This document shows positions 11,601-26,600 of a stretch of 64,000 bases of DNA, piece after piece. Under the pieces are notes generated by a model. The model saw only the letters and a program-made list of their open reading frames with translations. It searched no databases and was not told where the DNA came from. The number at the start of each line of letters is the position of its first letter. Position 1 is the first letter of the stretch. This DNA is from Ridgeia piscesae (lineage: Eukaryota > Annelida > Polychaeta > Sabellida > Siboglinidae). The position numbers and the translations under genes are program-made. The stretch lies in contig JAODUO010000127.1 of assembly GCA_025642075.2 (NCBI GenBank), positions 115,001 to 179,000 on the forward strand, in the 5' to 3' direction.

Positions 11601-14600
11601 GAGGGTAGGGAAATGGGGTTTGTGAAAGAGGAAAGTAACTAACCAGCATCCCAGTATCAGGGACAATGAACATTACACATGCTTCCCACCAAGCGGGATC
11701 TTTTACTCCCATGGCAAATAGTTTTTGAGTCTCACACCGAAGTGGGCAAAGTGAGGGTGGGAAAATGGAATTGTTCCACATTTAGAGGTAGACTCCAATT
11801 GAGTTGTTCTGGAATGGCATTCCCTGGCAGTAACCCTAGAGGGTTGTTATTATTATTATTATAGCTGGAATGGGGTAATCATGATCCTAATAGAGACCTC
11901 CTGGGTAGTGGCGCATGGAGGATGACCACTGTCCAGTTACGTGAAATGGTCAGTAGCCCAGCCACAAGCCAGATACCCTTCTGGTAGGCAGTGACTGTTT
12001 AATTAAACACACGTGCTGGGAAATTACACTGGTCTTTCAAGTGTTCCACCAGGGATTCTGCACCTTGACCACTGCCCAGTTTGTTCCGGTTGCCTGAACA
12101 TTGGTCATTTGGTCAGTTATGTTGACCAGTGGGGGGTGAGTCACTGACATGGCTTTGTGTAATGGTTGCCTTTTCTCTTAAGTGGGCAGGGATATCAATT
12201 CACCACACATTCAACAACCCTTTATGTTACCCTGCAGCAGTTTTGTGGGGTGCTAATGTAGTCACCCACCCAAGGTGGGGGGGGGCCTGGATTGATCATT
12301 TGTGTAATCAGGGGCAGTGTAGCAGAGAGGACTTCAGAAGTACAACCCAGTCTGGGTCCTGGTTACTCACTTTCAAAAATACACTAAAATATGATGGATT
12401 TCGGGTGTGGGGGGGAGCAAATGTGATGTATCCATTTGGCAGGATTGTAACCAGTATTTATTTGTAGACCCAGAAATGTGTAGACCCAGAAGGCCCAGTG
12501 GCATTTGCACGTTTCTACCCAAAGTGAATTACGCAGTTGTCAGCCAGCATCAGAACCAGTATAGCATCAGATTAGGGTGTCAACAGATATGCATCAGCCA
12601 GGAAAAAATTGACCCAGACTTGTATTCACTGTTTTTCTTCATGTCTGAGTGTTTAAACATAGTTTGTATACGTGGACAAATACTTTTTTCTGCTAACTGA
12701 ATAGTGATCATCTTCATCTTTGTGTGTATTTTGACTATGAAATCAGAAACGAATATGCAGTTTATTAAAAACTCCTTTAGATGCAACAGCTTAGATTATG
12801 AAGGTAGGCACAGATTACTGAAACTGAGGCCGATACAGTTGGCATGTTTCTCTATTCTTGCAAACTTAATTTGGTGGATATTAAGACTGAATGAACCCGC
12901 ACTTCCCATTCTTATCTGAAAGATGCCTTTTTTTAGCTTCCTTCTTTGTATACATAAGAGCTGAGCTATGTTGGCTCTAAATTCAGTTCGCTGTGAAGCC
13001 AGTTGATAAATCTCCATTTCCTTGTAATCATTAATGGCTTAGCTACCAAATCTCTATCACCACGTTGTAACCAATATCATAAAATACACACGAATATCAA
13101 ATCGTAGACACTGCCCTCGAATGGTTGCAATCTTATCAACACATGGAATGCCAGACATATGATGTGTATGTAAGCGTGTTGGTTTTGGGATCAGTGATAA
13201 TTAGGGCACCCACAGTCCCCATACACTTGAACCAGCATTCCAGTGGTACATAATTATTATACTGACACCGCCAAAATCAGAGGGGTCTCACAGCCCACTG
13301 ATACATACACACCCTCTTATCATGCTTTGAAGTCTTGTCATACTGACATACCACATCAGTGACCAGGTTCTTTTGGGGTCCTCAGCATTGAGAGAGTGAG
13401 CTGATTTTCCTGTGTGTTAGGTCAGATGTTTTGTTGACATTTCAGTGACGAAAATCTTGTAAATAAGCCGATTGTAAATAAAAAATCTGCACAGCACAAC
13501 TGTTGTTTCCTCTGATCTTGTACAGTAGAAGGTGGGAGGGTGGCGGGGGTCACTTAATTTATTCTACCCTCCCAGTCTTTGTCTCCTTTGTGGGTCTTCC
13601 TCCATTCTGTACCTTTGCCACCTTTGGCAATTTGAACATGTCATTCTATCAGTCCCCCTCCCCTATGGAAGGTGTTTCTATCCCACACCTCCCCTGAAGG
13701 TGTCCCCTGCCTTGTCCGCAGCAGGTGACACTTTGTCTCCGCCCAGTTGGCATGTCACAGGAAAGGAGAGTGCAGCCATAAAGCATGGGGACAGGTGTGG
13801 GACCGACACCTTGGTGTGGCTGGTGACAGCAGCTTGTACAGGTGTCATCTCACATCTCTGTATTTATAGAACCATCTCCTAAGTCAGCTTGATGTCTGAT
13901 GACAAACTTCTCAAATGACCAGTGCAGTGGGGGTCTGTGTTAGGTTTCAAAGCCAAGATGGTGTTAGTAATATTTATGTACATTTTATTACAGTGCAATT
14001 CATGTAACAGGGCTAAAATGCAGTACAGAATCTAATTACATGTTAATGTTAAATATAGATGTAATACATACATTACGGTCTTAAATTATGTAATTACACA
14101 AAAATAAATAACATAAAATTTAAGTACAAATATAACTTTAGAATATATATTTTTTAAATCATAGATAAATTATTATCATAATAATTACAATATTTCATGC
14201 AGTCATGCATAATGTGTGAGTCGAACGTTTATCGTGTCCAAATCTTAGATGTCCTGTTTGCAACAGCCTGTAACAATCTTGATGTTGTTGTAATCGGGCA
14301 TCTTCGGGCAGCCCTAATGATGCACACTACTACTTTTCTCATCACAAATTAGCAGTTTGCAGTGGTGCTTTTCCAAGAGACGGGAGGGCCGCGTAACTGA
14401 GCGGTTGTAAAGAATTCTCACATTTCTATGGCGCTGGTCTGCTATTAGTTTGTGGCACTTTCGGGTTACGAGATAACGATGCTAAAAATGGACTCTCAAG
14501 AGGGGACTGAAGTGGTGCTTTTTTCCCGAATTGTGTACCACATGTGCAGGCTTGCTGGTTTCTCAGACAAAGGTGCTGGGTGCCTTGTTTACAATTACAA

Positions 14601-17600
14601 TAGGGTGCCATTTGCGTGACACGAAGTATTGTAACATCACATGGTGGCATCATACAGATTATGCATCTGTTCTTATAAAAAGATGCAACTGCCTGGGACC
14701 ATGTGGGGACTTGATAAAAGTGTCCCGATACCCACGTGAATCAGGAACTCATGGTGGCGCTGCGTTTAAGAGGAGATAGGGTTAAAAAACGTGTATCTAG
14801 GTCATGGTCTTATCTGGCTGTGTTATTGGTGTCCATTAATAAAAAGTTTGCCCTGAGTGTGGTAGACGGGGTAATCAAACATGGCACTTTTAATACACAA
14901 TTACTGGACCAGATGTTGTTTCTTACAGCAGAGTACGCTGTGGGAATGTGATATTTCCGCATTTTCAAGGCGTTGAGCTGCATAATTTGCCACCACAGTG
15001 GGGTAGCTAACCCCACCAAGAAGGTAGGGCATTATACCCCTCTCGGATATTTCCACCCCATTAAAATGAAAAGATGGATATTTCCCGTCCTTTGTAGTTA
15101 CCCCAAAAGTCATAAATGCACCACGGAAAGGGGTTGTTTTGGAGAGCGTAATGTTTCTGTGTGAGGGTGGTCAGTGGCCGGTCAAATAAGGGTAGGGTGC
15201 TAGACCCTTTGATGAAGTCAGGGGGTGAGTGATGGTGATGATAATGGTACAGGGGACACCCTAGGACAGGTTAATGAGTACATCACTGGACATCCCTGCA
15301 TTCCTAACACAAGTTGGTGTGCCTCTGTGCAAACCTCAGTGTACGTGAGCCAGTGAAAGACTGTAGTGTCGCATTCCGACTGAGTCGGTCATTAAGTGAT
15401 TAATGTAAGGTTCTAGGGTCTTGCCCCCTTCAGTGTCACAGTAGAACAGGAAATACCCAAGTGCCTCTTTTGGCATTCTTCCATTTGTGCTGCGACATAG
15501 CGAGCCCTCGTTAAAGCGGCTAATCTTCAGCTTAATTCGCAATCATAATGAGCGCGTGAAATATTTATGAAGAAATCTCATATCCGTTAGGACGATGACA
15601 CGTGTGTATATTTTATGAGGTTTATCGTGAATAAACAATGTTTATTATTAGCATCTGCACTGTGTCGTAGCCATACATTCTCGCCATTTGGCAAAGATTA
15701 AATCTGCAATAAATAAATAAATTTATATAAATAAAGATATGCTTTATTGTCATATATATGGTAAAACTGACACATAAAAATAATTAAACATATCTGGTAA
15801 AAATGTAATGAATCAAATAGTCAACAAGGATAGTTGGTGGTCAGTCCGGAGGTCTAGAAATGTGTAGTAGCCTGTCCCGCTGGCCAGCTGGCTGGTCAGT
15901 AATTACACCAATCCATCAGGACTGGTCAAGGTGTCATGTCTTCCATGGTCCATCTGCCCTGACACGTGGACACTCACTGCTTAATTAACCAAGTCTAAAC
16001 ATGGCTAATGTGGCCAAAATTGTCCTTTTTAATTCTTAAAAATAAAGGATGATTTTTTCAGCAACTAATGGATTTTATTGTAATGTACTGTTTTTTTACG
16101 GTGGATAGAAACCTGCAGTATAATGTTACCGGTTTCATCAGTTTGTGTTGCTAATCAGTCCCCCCACCACTCACTGTCTCAACTGATGGTCCAGTCATAG
16201 CATAGGAATTTAGTCATGGGATCATTTCACTAACGTTTTTAAGACCTCCTAAACCCAATTTTGCACTTTAGGATCAATTTTGATCCTTAGCAGTGATCTT
16301 GAATACCTGAAAACTGTCAACACCACAAAGTGCCAGCAGGGGGCGTTGTCGTTGGTGTTTCATGGAAATAGTGTCCTCTGTAATATGACAATGGATATTT
16401 GCGTTTTGTAAAAAAACCATTTAATTTAACAACAGATTTTGTTTATAAAGATGAGGTTTCCTTAACTTTATCTTAATGAAATGGTCCCTGATATTGATGA
16501 GCAAAATAAGAATTTAGTTCAATGTAGCAAGTTTTGCTTTAGGTGTTCGACTACAGCCAAGAACTGATCATGCATCATTTAATACAGATATATCTTCAGA
16601 ATCATCGTATCGTGTTACAACTGTCCCACTGAAACACAGAATCACTACCACCCACTGTGTGAACGGTCAAGGGGGATGTTGACCACAGTTGACCGATTGT
16701 GACAAATGGCCAATAACTGTCCTCCTGCATGTGTCCCACAGCTTGAGTGCTATCCATGTGATCAATAGCCAGTACAAAACAAGTAAATGTTTCCGGGCAT
16801 CTGATGTGACAGCCGTCTAATATATGGCCGTAGTACTGATAGGGAGACAGAGTTGTAAACAATGTTTTGGTGTTGATGAACATCGGCACGTTTCCGCGTG
16901 AAAACCACGTTAAACGTTCTAATTTATCACCAGATCCATGTGTCTAAACTTTGCTCTGTCATTGTCGGGTGAATTCGCCATTGTTTCGTGTCATTCACAA
17001 ATTATGTGCATAGTGGAGTGAAGGATGAATGGGCTGTTTGCCGGAGTCATCGCCAGTGAGGACCTACTCACAGGGAGAAGTCCTTAATTGTTTGACGTGC
17101 ACTCTAAGAAATATTAGGTGGAGTGCTCGCATGAAGATCTGTATGTCAGATCCGGCTGGTTTTGTCCAACTCTTGACATTGATTGCTGAGTTTTGGTAGT
17201 TTGCGGGGTCGTAAAGTTATTTCTGTTTTGCTGTCATGTTTGCATCACTTGTCGTTTGTCTGATGTCATTCTCAGGAATGTTAGCATAGTATTAAGATAG
17301 ATTTTGTGTTTAATAATTAAATAACCAAAATAGCTCCTGATTTTTTTAGACAAATGTGAAATTGTTGAATTAGGTTCAAAGTGAAAACCATGTGTGATGG
17401 TTTTATGTATTTTTGCTGTATTTCTACCTGCATATTCCGAGCTTGTGTTGACTTGTAGCCACGACACTAGCAACTGGAGCACAACACTAAAAAAGCCATT
17501 GGATTGAACATTGATGTAAAGACAGCACTTAGTTAGAATTAGTTCAGGAACGTGAGTTTTTGTATAGAACAGTAATGGTTCATGCACGTTACTGTTAGTT

Positions 17601-20600
17601 TTGTTACAGTTGTATCCTGTTACAGCCCATGGCAATATTGTGATCATACCATTGCGGCCACTTGACCACTTGACCAGTAGCCACAGGCTTTGTGACAGGT
17701 GGTCAGTGTTGGTGATGGTCAGTGTTGGTGACAAATATGCATGGACAGCACAAGGCCAGATGTCCAATCCCATCTGGTCACATGGGCCTTTGGTCATTTG
17801 TCCAAGCAAGTGACGATTGCTGGCTGTCATCCCTCGACTAATGACCAACCAAGCTGACATAGTCCCATTTGTCACTACATGTGACTGGTCATTTGTATGA
17901 CAGATGAAAACAAACTACAGTACATAAGTTACTAAAATATTTATACCAAATATTTATCACTCAAGGAAGTGTTGCATATAGCTGATATTCAGTAACATTC
18001 AAAATTGCTCCCTTTCTGTAATGTAATAAATTATAAAAATTTTATTTTGATTACCTGTATTAAACAATATTTGAGTGTTTTGTAAAACGGTTCAATGATA
18101 TGGAGCAAAGTTTGTGAAGTGTACGACATAAATATTTGAGTAAGTTATCATTTTTATTCATAGATAGGCAACCTGAAATCTTACTCTGGATATACATGTA
18201 AAATAAATATAGTTTGTTTAAGCCACTGATTGTTGTCATAATGACTACTTTTGTGCAGTTTTAGAGCAATACTCTTACATTGATAAAATAATAGTCCACA
18301 CATGATCGTTATTTCTAAAGAACACCCTGTGTTTGTGAGTTGCAGTTTACGACCTCTCAAAGAAAACTAAATGTGCACGTTATCAACTTAGATAATTCAC
18401 AACATCTTCGTCTCACATGATTATCATTTGTTGTCATGGTGATGCCTAACAGACGCCCATGTGACTCATCGTGAAACGGTTTTTGAGGCACCATATAAGA
18501 GCATGTTTTATCAGCACCTTGAGATTATGAAGAGACATAATACGGGGCGGACGACAAAGTCAATGTAGACTCTATCTTGAGCCAGAAATAGGTGAGATAC
18601 AGCCCCAAAGTTGTTGACATTTCTCCTCCGCAAGTATTCCCCTACGTGCAGACAAGGATATTGCAAATAAGTCTGGTGAATAAACACTAAAGCTGCAGAT
18701 AATTTTCATTTTTCTCATTAACTAACAAGCATTATGGGTGAGATAAAGTTTAATAGGGATTTAAGAACTGGATTCCGGATTCTAGAGGTGATTATTGTTG
18801 TAACGTGGGATGTTTTATTTTACCCCGGTGGGTGGTAGAATGTTAGGATTGGGGTGAATAGCACAGGTTCGTGTATAGACCTCAGCAGGGGGTGGGGTAT
18901 TTAAGGGTATCATCCACTTGTTATGGGATGTTTGCCTTGCAGGGGATGTTAACTGTCTTTTAATATGTTAGGGGATGGGGGTAACTGACCAGTAGGTCAT
19001 TAGGTGCATCCTACATGGGTTTTGGGGCTGTTCATGTTTGATACCCCACTTGCTACAAAATAAGAAAATGTTACGTTCTGTTTCATTTTGTGAATAAATA
19101 CAGAAAAAAAATCTATTTAAATTAAAGACTGGAATTGTAGAAATGTAAGTAAAGGTGGCAGGCCATATTTAGTCTCCTGGCAGGGAGACACCTTTATGTG
19201 TTCCATAATCTCTGCCACTTTGGATCTACAGAGGATGTGTTTGAAGTGGCAAAGTCAAGCGACCCTTGAACTCATATTTACCCAAGCACAAATAGATTAG
19301 TTCGTAATTTATTTGGTCCAGTCTTGATGTGGGTTCAGGGCTTGACCACAGATACTGGACAGCCAGCGAGATCCACTCTGTAAATGACCATTTTGTCTAA
19401 TGAGCCGCCTATCTACATCTCAGAACCGCTGGTTATGTTGCCAGTGTCACCGCTCCCTTTTCCCAAAGTGGGGAAGTAATTATTCCCAAGTGGGGAGAGA
19501 CCAATGGAAGTTGACTGCAATTAGGCAGTGAGAAGGACTTGAGAATGCAAAAAATTTCGACCAAGGTCTGTTTAACCAGATGGGGTAGTTATGTGAGTAC
19601 ATTACTAAGGGTAGTGAACATGCCAAAGGGTTGCCAGATAATCCAGTTGATCCATTTATTTGGAACCAGGGTCAGGAGGTGCGGTTTCTGGGATCAAAGT
19701 TTTGGGGTGCTTCGAGGTGCTTGGGTATTGCTGGTCGTCCGCATCCATATCCCTGTCCATCCAGGGGTGATTCCATCCAGGCTGTGTGAGCCGATTCCTG
19801 TTTTTATGTGACTCGAGTGCATCAAATGGGGGAAGTAATTAGCATGGTGAAATAATGTCCCTTGCGAAAACATCCTGGAGCCCGAATGTGTAGTGAAAGG
19901 AATTAAAAAATGATTGTGAAAATGTAATTAAGGAGTTGTGACTAGTTGGGTTGTGTGTTCACAGCCTGATAACCTGATAGGATAAATGTGGTTATTAACA
20001 CCCGGATAGGGGTTAGGGGTGATGTTCCAATTGGTGGGGTAACTGTTATCGGAAAGGACATTTTACGCAGTGTGACACATTTATTTGAAGATGGTGTCGA
20101 TAGTATTAATGTAGTGTGAATTTACCAGAGTTTATGTTGCTACAATAACGTGTATCAGTAATTTGGCAGATAATGATATAATCAGTAGCAAGCTTATCAT
20201 TGTGAATAATCAACCAGGGAAAGAAAATTGTTCGGTGCATAGGCCATGCTGAAACCTTCCATACCATCATTTGGGCGAGCTGAGGCCAGTTGGTTAAGTA
20301 CTAGCCACTGAAATGCCCTTTGCTGGTAACGAGGTGCACTAGTACTGGTAGACGAGTCACTGTTCTGGATCTTCAGAAACCAGACTGAGGCATTGACCAC
20401 ATGTGCATTTTTCTGGGAGCGCTAGAACAACCCACCTTGGGAAGGTGTGACCCAGAAACCAGTGTAGGCAAGGCAATGCATGCCAATCAGGAGTGGCGAT
20501 GGGTGTTCTGACAATGCCGGAAAACCCTGGATGTTTGTAGCAATTTAGTACATTTAGGTTCTGAACGGGTTAACCCAACCCACATCCACAATATTTTTGA

Positions 20601-23600
20601 CCATTTGAATTGAAAACATCGTGGTGAAAAATATTATAATTTTATATTTTTTATATTTTATCAAGTACCATTTGGGGAGCAGTGCACCTTCTATATGTTT
20701 GTTTAAAATATATTAGAAATGAGTAGCTGGCTGACAGCTTCGATTGAATCTGTTGTTCTCATCCTAGCCTGCAAACATGGCAGAACCAGCCTGGTGCTTC
20801 TTCATAAGTGTTTACCAGCTCTGATGTACCCAAGTCTACAAGTGAATGGCCCCTATTTCTGGGTCTCCGTTGTCCGGTTTCTGGGTCATTACATATTGTT
20901 TTTGAGACAAGTAATTCTGTACCTTGGGTTAGTTGTACATTTTTAGGTCTGCATGGCCCGTTTGGTTTACGGGATCAGAAATTAGGACACTGTTTCTGGG
21001 CCTATTTGTCGCTGTTGTCAGTTAGTAGTGGCTCCCCAGCCCCGATTGTAACAGGGCTCTGTTGGGAGCATTCAGTGATTGACTGGGAAACCACAATTCA
21101 CATGGGTATGAAGCTGTGCGCGCGCCGTTTACAGCATTTACTAGGATCAATATAACGTGCTACGATGTCATTAAATATTGATGTATATAACACACTGTTG
21201 ACTGTGCATTAGATTGGATCGTTGTCAAGTGGTGGATATTGATGCATGCATTGTTTATTTCTGAACCCATCTGTGGTAGATATATCTTGAGATAAAGTGC
21301 ACCATGGGAGGTGGGGGTCTTTATTAGCAAGTGTGTTACTGTTTTTGTTGTGTTAGACGACTAAATATGTGTGTCAACATATGCAAGCATGTGTTGATAT
21401 TGTATTGTCCGACCCATACAGTAGCAAAATATCTATCAGACTCGTTGCTGCATGCATTCAAGCATGCACGCACATACATTCATAACTTTGGTTGCTGAAA
21501 AAGGACAATTCATTGATCAAAGGCGGGGTGGGGGAGAGGGGGGCTGGTGGGGGGGGGTTGTCATAGCAATGGTGGACAAATACCTTACAAATTAAAGTGC
21601 TTTTAGCAAGACATCTTTCATGTCAACCCTGACAACTCTGTTATCCCCCCACAGACCAGTTCCCTCCTCTGTATGCGTCAAGCATGAGCGGATGGTCAAG
21701 GGTGCGACCATGCAAACAGTTTCCGGTTGGCTTAACAAAGGCCTGGGCTGAAGTGTAAACACAGATGCAGCAGGTGTTGAGCCCTTTCAGCAAGGTGTAG
21801 GAAGCTGTCCAATCTCGCATGCCTCACTGCCACTGGCTGCAGATTAGCTAAATGCCTTGTGATATTAATGTCTCTCAATTAGGTGCAGTCAATCGAAACT
21901 GGTGGTTTATCTGCAGATTAGCAGCCAACTCTGGCAGTGGTTGTCACGATGAAGGCTTTCAGTTGTGTATTTCCCGGCATCGATTGCAGAAAGTTATTTC
22001 TCAGCACCACAATATACCACGGATGAGCCAATGGAAAAAGTCACAAATATTTTCAAAGATTATATTAAACAGATTATGTGTGCATAAATAAAGTCTATTA
22101 TTATTATTATTGTCTCAATGTATTTAAAGAGTATATAGTATTATGATTTGAAATTATCTTACAACATTTTTGAATTTATTAACTTGAGCAGTGTTTCTGG
22201 TGTATTAGTTTCCTAATACACCAGAAAATCGACGAGCAGCGAAGAAGGCATGAATGCCAAGCTCTCTACCTTACAAATACAGACGCTATAGATCCAAATT
22301 TGGCAATGTAAATACTTATTTAAGGTCTATGGGGCTTGTGTGTATTGACATTTAAATGCTTCAGCTGGAGGAGTGGTTCTGTTGAATGGTTCAATAAGTG
22401 GAGTTGATACAGCCGTTAGAGTAGACCCGTACCCCCTCCACCCCACCCCCTGGCTGGGGGGTCCAGCCACATACAGTTCATCCTCCATAATACTCATCAT
22501 GTCCAGTATTGATGGTGATGTAATTTCTATTGGTCAATTTGGATAGTGTCCTTGGGGAGGCGGGATTGTCCAAAGAGGGGCATTAGCATTCAGTGGTCAC
22601 AAAGTGGTCATTTATGTCATTAGAAGGCACCAGTGGACAAACAGCTGGCTCTGTATCAAATTTATGTCTAATAAACAGCCATTTGGGACATGTCCTGTAA
22701 TCGCCTTCTGTCATTTTACAGCTGATGTTCCCTTTGTGTTGTTGACATAGGCTGTATTTGGAGGTGGCGTTGCTGTTCTGAGGGTCTTAGACTTCCACAA
22801 GGGGCTCTGTTGACTTCTTCACAGTAGCCAAGGTGGAATAAGTTACCTAGTCCAGCCTCGGGCGATGTTGTCTTTGTTACAGTATTTAATTTTGTAAGCC
22901 TTTAGTAGAGAGGGAGCAAAATAGACTGAAAATTATATGTGTACACACATGGAAGTATGAACACATGCACATGTAGATGCACACATACAGTCACATACAC
23001 GTGCACACACATGTGCACGCACGCACGCATGCACGCATGCAATCACGCGCGCGCGCACACACACACTCACCCACACACGCATGCATGCACGCACACACAC
23101 CACCCTCGCACGTACACACACACAAACTCACATACACACACGTGCACACAACACACACCCATACACACTCACACGCCAACACGCCAACACACACGCAAAC
23201 GCACACAGACACACACAATATGCACACGTGTGTGATGTGTATATACACACACACACACACAGACAGAGTGTGTTATATATATACACGCCAGACACAATGA
23301 GTTCTCACCATTCACTGTCACACAACTAGACTACGTCAAGGTTGGACTATATATCTATCCTGAGTCTGACCGTCAGTGTCCAGACTCCCTGTTGACCCAC
23401 AAGTTACCTGTGTTGAGGTCCATGGACAGGTGTGCATCTGTAAACACAGCCAGGCTGCCTGGTCTCATCACCCTGGTGCCCCCCACTCTGGCTCTGCCTC
23501 CAATGTTTGCCTTGTCGCTATGGCAACCATGCACATGCTCCAATGTTACCCTTGTATACAATGAAGCTGGGTACACAGTGGCAGGTACTACAGGGCCAGG

Positions 23601-26600
23601 ATGAAGGGGATTGAGTAGGTAATTGGGCGTTCTGAGTAGACGCCCTGTGGGTAAAGAATGCAGTGAGGCTTGATAAAGGTACACGTTTTTTACCCCCGTC
23701 TTGCCTGTGCCAGTTTTTTGTTTGAGCAGGTGTCTTAATCACGAAGAAACTTGTTGTTGTTGTGTATGTAAACAGCTGGAGGTTTATAGTCATTACAGCA
23801 TTTGTTTTTCATCTATTTTCTACAGTTATTTTAGTTGAATCAAAGTTGAGCAGTACAAGTGTTGTGTTTGTTCAGGACTATAAGAACCTCCATAATAAAA
23901 GTCACCTTTATTCACCCTGTTCAGAGACAGGCAGGTCTTTCACAGGAAAACATTATTTGAAAGAAAACATCTGATCTCATCACCCTGTGTATCAAATAAA
24001 AAATCATAAATAAAACTAATTAATTGTCTCCATCTGATTTATGCTTGTGTTGTCTCCATGTGATTACACTGTGGTCATCATAGCTTTATATAGAGACCAT
24101 CCACCCACCTTTTGGACTGACAAGGTTAATTGATTAGATTGGTAAACATTTTATTGGATGGGTAGAAATTTAAGGAGCAAACATAAAATTCTATAATCAA
24201 TTTGTGCATGTTTAGGATGGATTTTGAACATGCACCCATGAACACACACATCTACCAGTGCATTTTGACCTGATAACAGTTGGGTTCTGTATATAGGGTA
24301 TGTAGTGCAAGACAGTCAATCTATTCTTCCCAGAGACCTCCAGTGAGCCACTCCACCCCAGGAGGGAGGGCAGAAACAAGTCAGCTTCCTGTGGTTATGA
24401 TCTATGGGTCAGGCGCCACCAACTGTCACATTTGCATAATGGAAAAACTGAAGATTGACTACTGATGGATGTGTGGCAATCGGTAACTCTGGTGTCAGGT
24501 TACATGATCCGGGGGAGGAGCGCTTAACTCAAATCAGGCCAGGGAGCAGGAATTAATCATCGGTGGTGTGTGGTTATGGGATCGTGTCGGGGTTAAAGGG
24601 AAACTTCCTGTTCTTGTTGAAGTGTGCGATGTGAAGCCCTAGCCGGCCTGTTGGTGGCTGGAGTGGAGGGAGGTGTATCATATCACCGTTTAAGTTACAC
24701 ACAGGTCTGTGTAACCTGACCACAGTAATTGCTGTCGCTGAGTCATTCGTGTGTGCCAGAGCGTCATTAGTGCAACATGTTTTTCCTTCACCCACTGGAC
24801 GACATGCCATCAGTGATGATATCCATCGCATATTAAACCTATCTTTTTGGGACACGCCGTCGTTAAAGCGTAGTTATGGCGGAATCTCACTTGTCATTTG
24901 TCAGTGACATAAATGCTTTCGCAGTGATGTGACAGTTACTTTCTACTGTTCCCTGGAAAGTAGATTGTCATCTCCTGTCGTGTCCTGCTTGAGTGGAGAC
25001 GAAGAAGGGCGTCATAGACTTTGCTGTCTTCCCTGCAAAGATCCCTGATCTGGTTATTCCTGTCCTAATTGGATTCATTCAGGAATTGTCTCCACTTTGG
25101 CAGTAGATGATAACCTGTGTATGGTGATAATATTTAGCTGCAGGGAGTATGGGTTTAGCCTTAGCAGGGATGTACCCAAACTCAGCAGGGAGACAGAACA
25201 ACAAGTGCTGCCTGCTCATGGGGGTGATTCATTCCCTAGGGTACCAGTGTAGACGGCTTCCCATCAGATACACCCAGCCCCACTCTGGGTCAGATAGTTC
25301 CCAGTGGGATGGGGTTGCTACGATAACTGGTGAAAACAAATAAACATCCCAGGTGTAGGGAGGGGACATAGGGAGGGTGCAGTGGGCTCCCTAGGGATAC
25401 TTCCAGGGGTGTTTGGTGTGGTCAATGAAGGGAAGCTTCTTTGGTGGTATGGAAAATAGATTTTACTACAGATGGTGGGAAATAGAATGAAACAGGAGCC
25501 AGATGGGTTCTCGACAGGTGAAGGGAGGAGGGTGAGGGGAAGAGAGAAGTGGGAGAGGGGTGGAATGGAGACCAAATGGGGTGTAGAAGGGACGGAAGTC
25601 AGGGAGGAGGGAAAGGGAACCTGATGGGATGAAGGAATATGGGGAGAGAGGTGCGCTAACTTGCCAAACCAAATGAACCCAAACTCTACTAATTCCATGA
25701 TAATCTGTTTTTCTGCCAAAAAATGGGTTGACTATTGTTAGATATGGTGTATCTAATGTGGGGTGACACAGTGCACAGACATTTCTGCAGATCGAAATTA
25801 GTTTTTCTGCAGTACTGTAGAACTGTCACTTCTGTTATGGCAATAATTAAACAATACACACATCTGAGTAACCCCGGAAAATGCAGAACAGATGTCATAT
25901 GGGTGGGTGGAAATCAAATAGCACCCCTCATGACTGGCTCCTGATACCATCAGCAGGGTTACATCAGCACCCTTCACCCAGCTGTCAACAGCCCTACCTT
26001 CCTGCCTCAATCAAGCCTCACCACCACGGTGGTGTAGTCATTATCGTCCTTAGATTTCTTCCCTTCTGCTGTATATATTTACGGGTTTGGGAAGTGATGG
26101 AAGTTTCAGAGGCAGGGAGAGGGATCAGGTGTTGACGGGCGCCGACCACAGCGGACTCATTCTTGTACCAGAACTACTTTTTTCAAGTGGGGTGATGTCA
26201 TCAATGAGTCATATCAGGTTTACATGGATTGACACTAAATATTCCGTTTTTAACCAAAGAGGTTTATGTATACATGCATGTATTTATGTATACATAGACT
26301 GCTATTATTCAGCACATTTAAAAAATATGATTAGGGTTCGTGATTCTGTGCTTTCACAATATGTAGATTATAACCAAGTCAACATCATTCCTTTGTTGAA
26401 TGCTTTGACATTTTGTCATCTCCAGACCATAAAAGTGCTACAAATTATCCCCCAAAATGTTGTAAATGTTGTCAGTTTCTGTAGTGATTTTATGTTAATT
26501 TCTTTTCACTGTAGGTGTTTTTTATTTTAATCATGTCTCATTTCAGTGAAAGTTGTGCTGTTTTTTTTTCACCTGGCCGTGTACTTTAAAGTTTACGAGC

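Noticed and set aside
14385..14475. Possible tRNA-like element (TAACTGAGCGGTT)
   Set aside because: It has a box A-like stretch, but no acceptable box B or cloverleaf follows.
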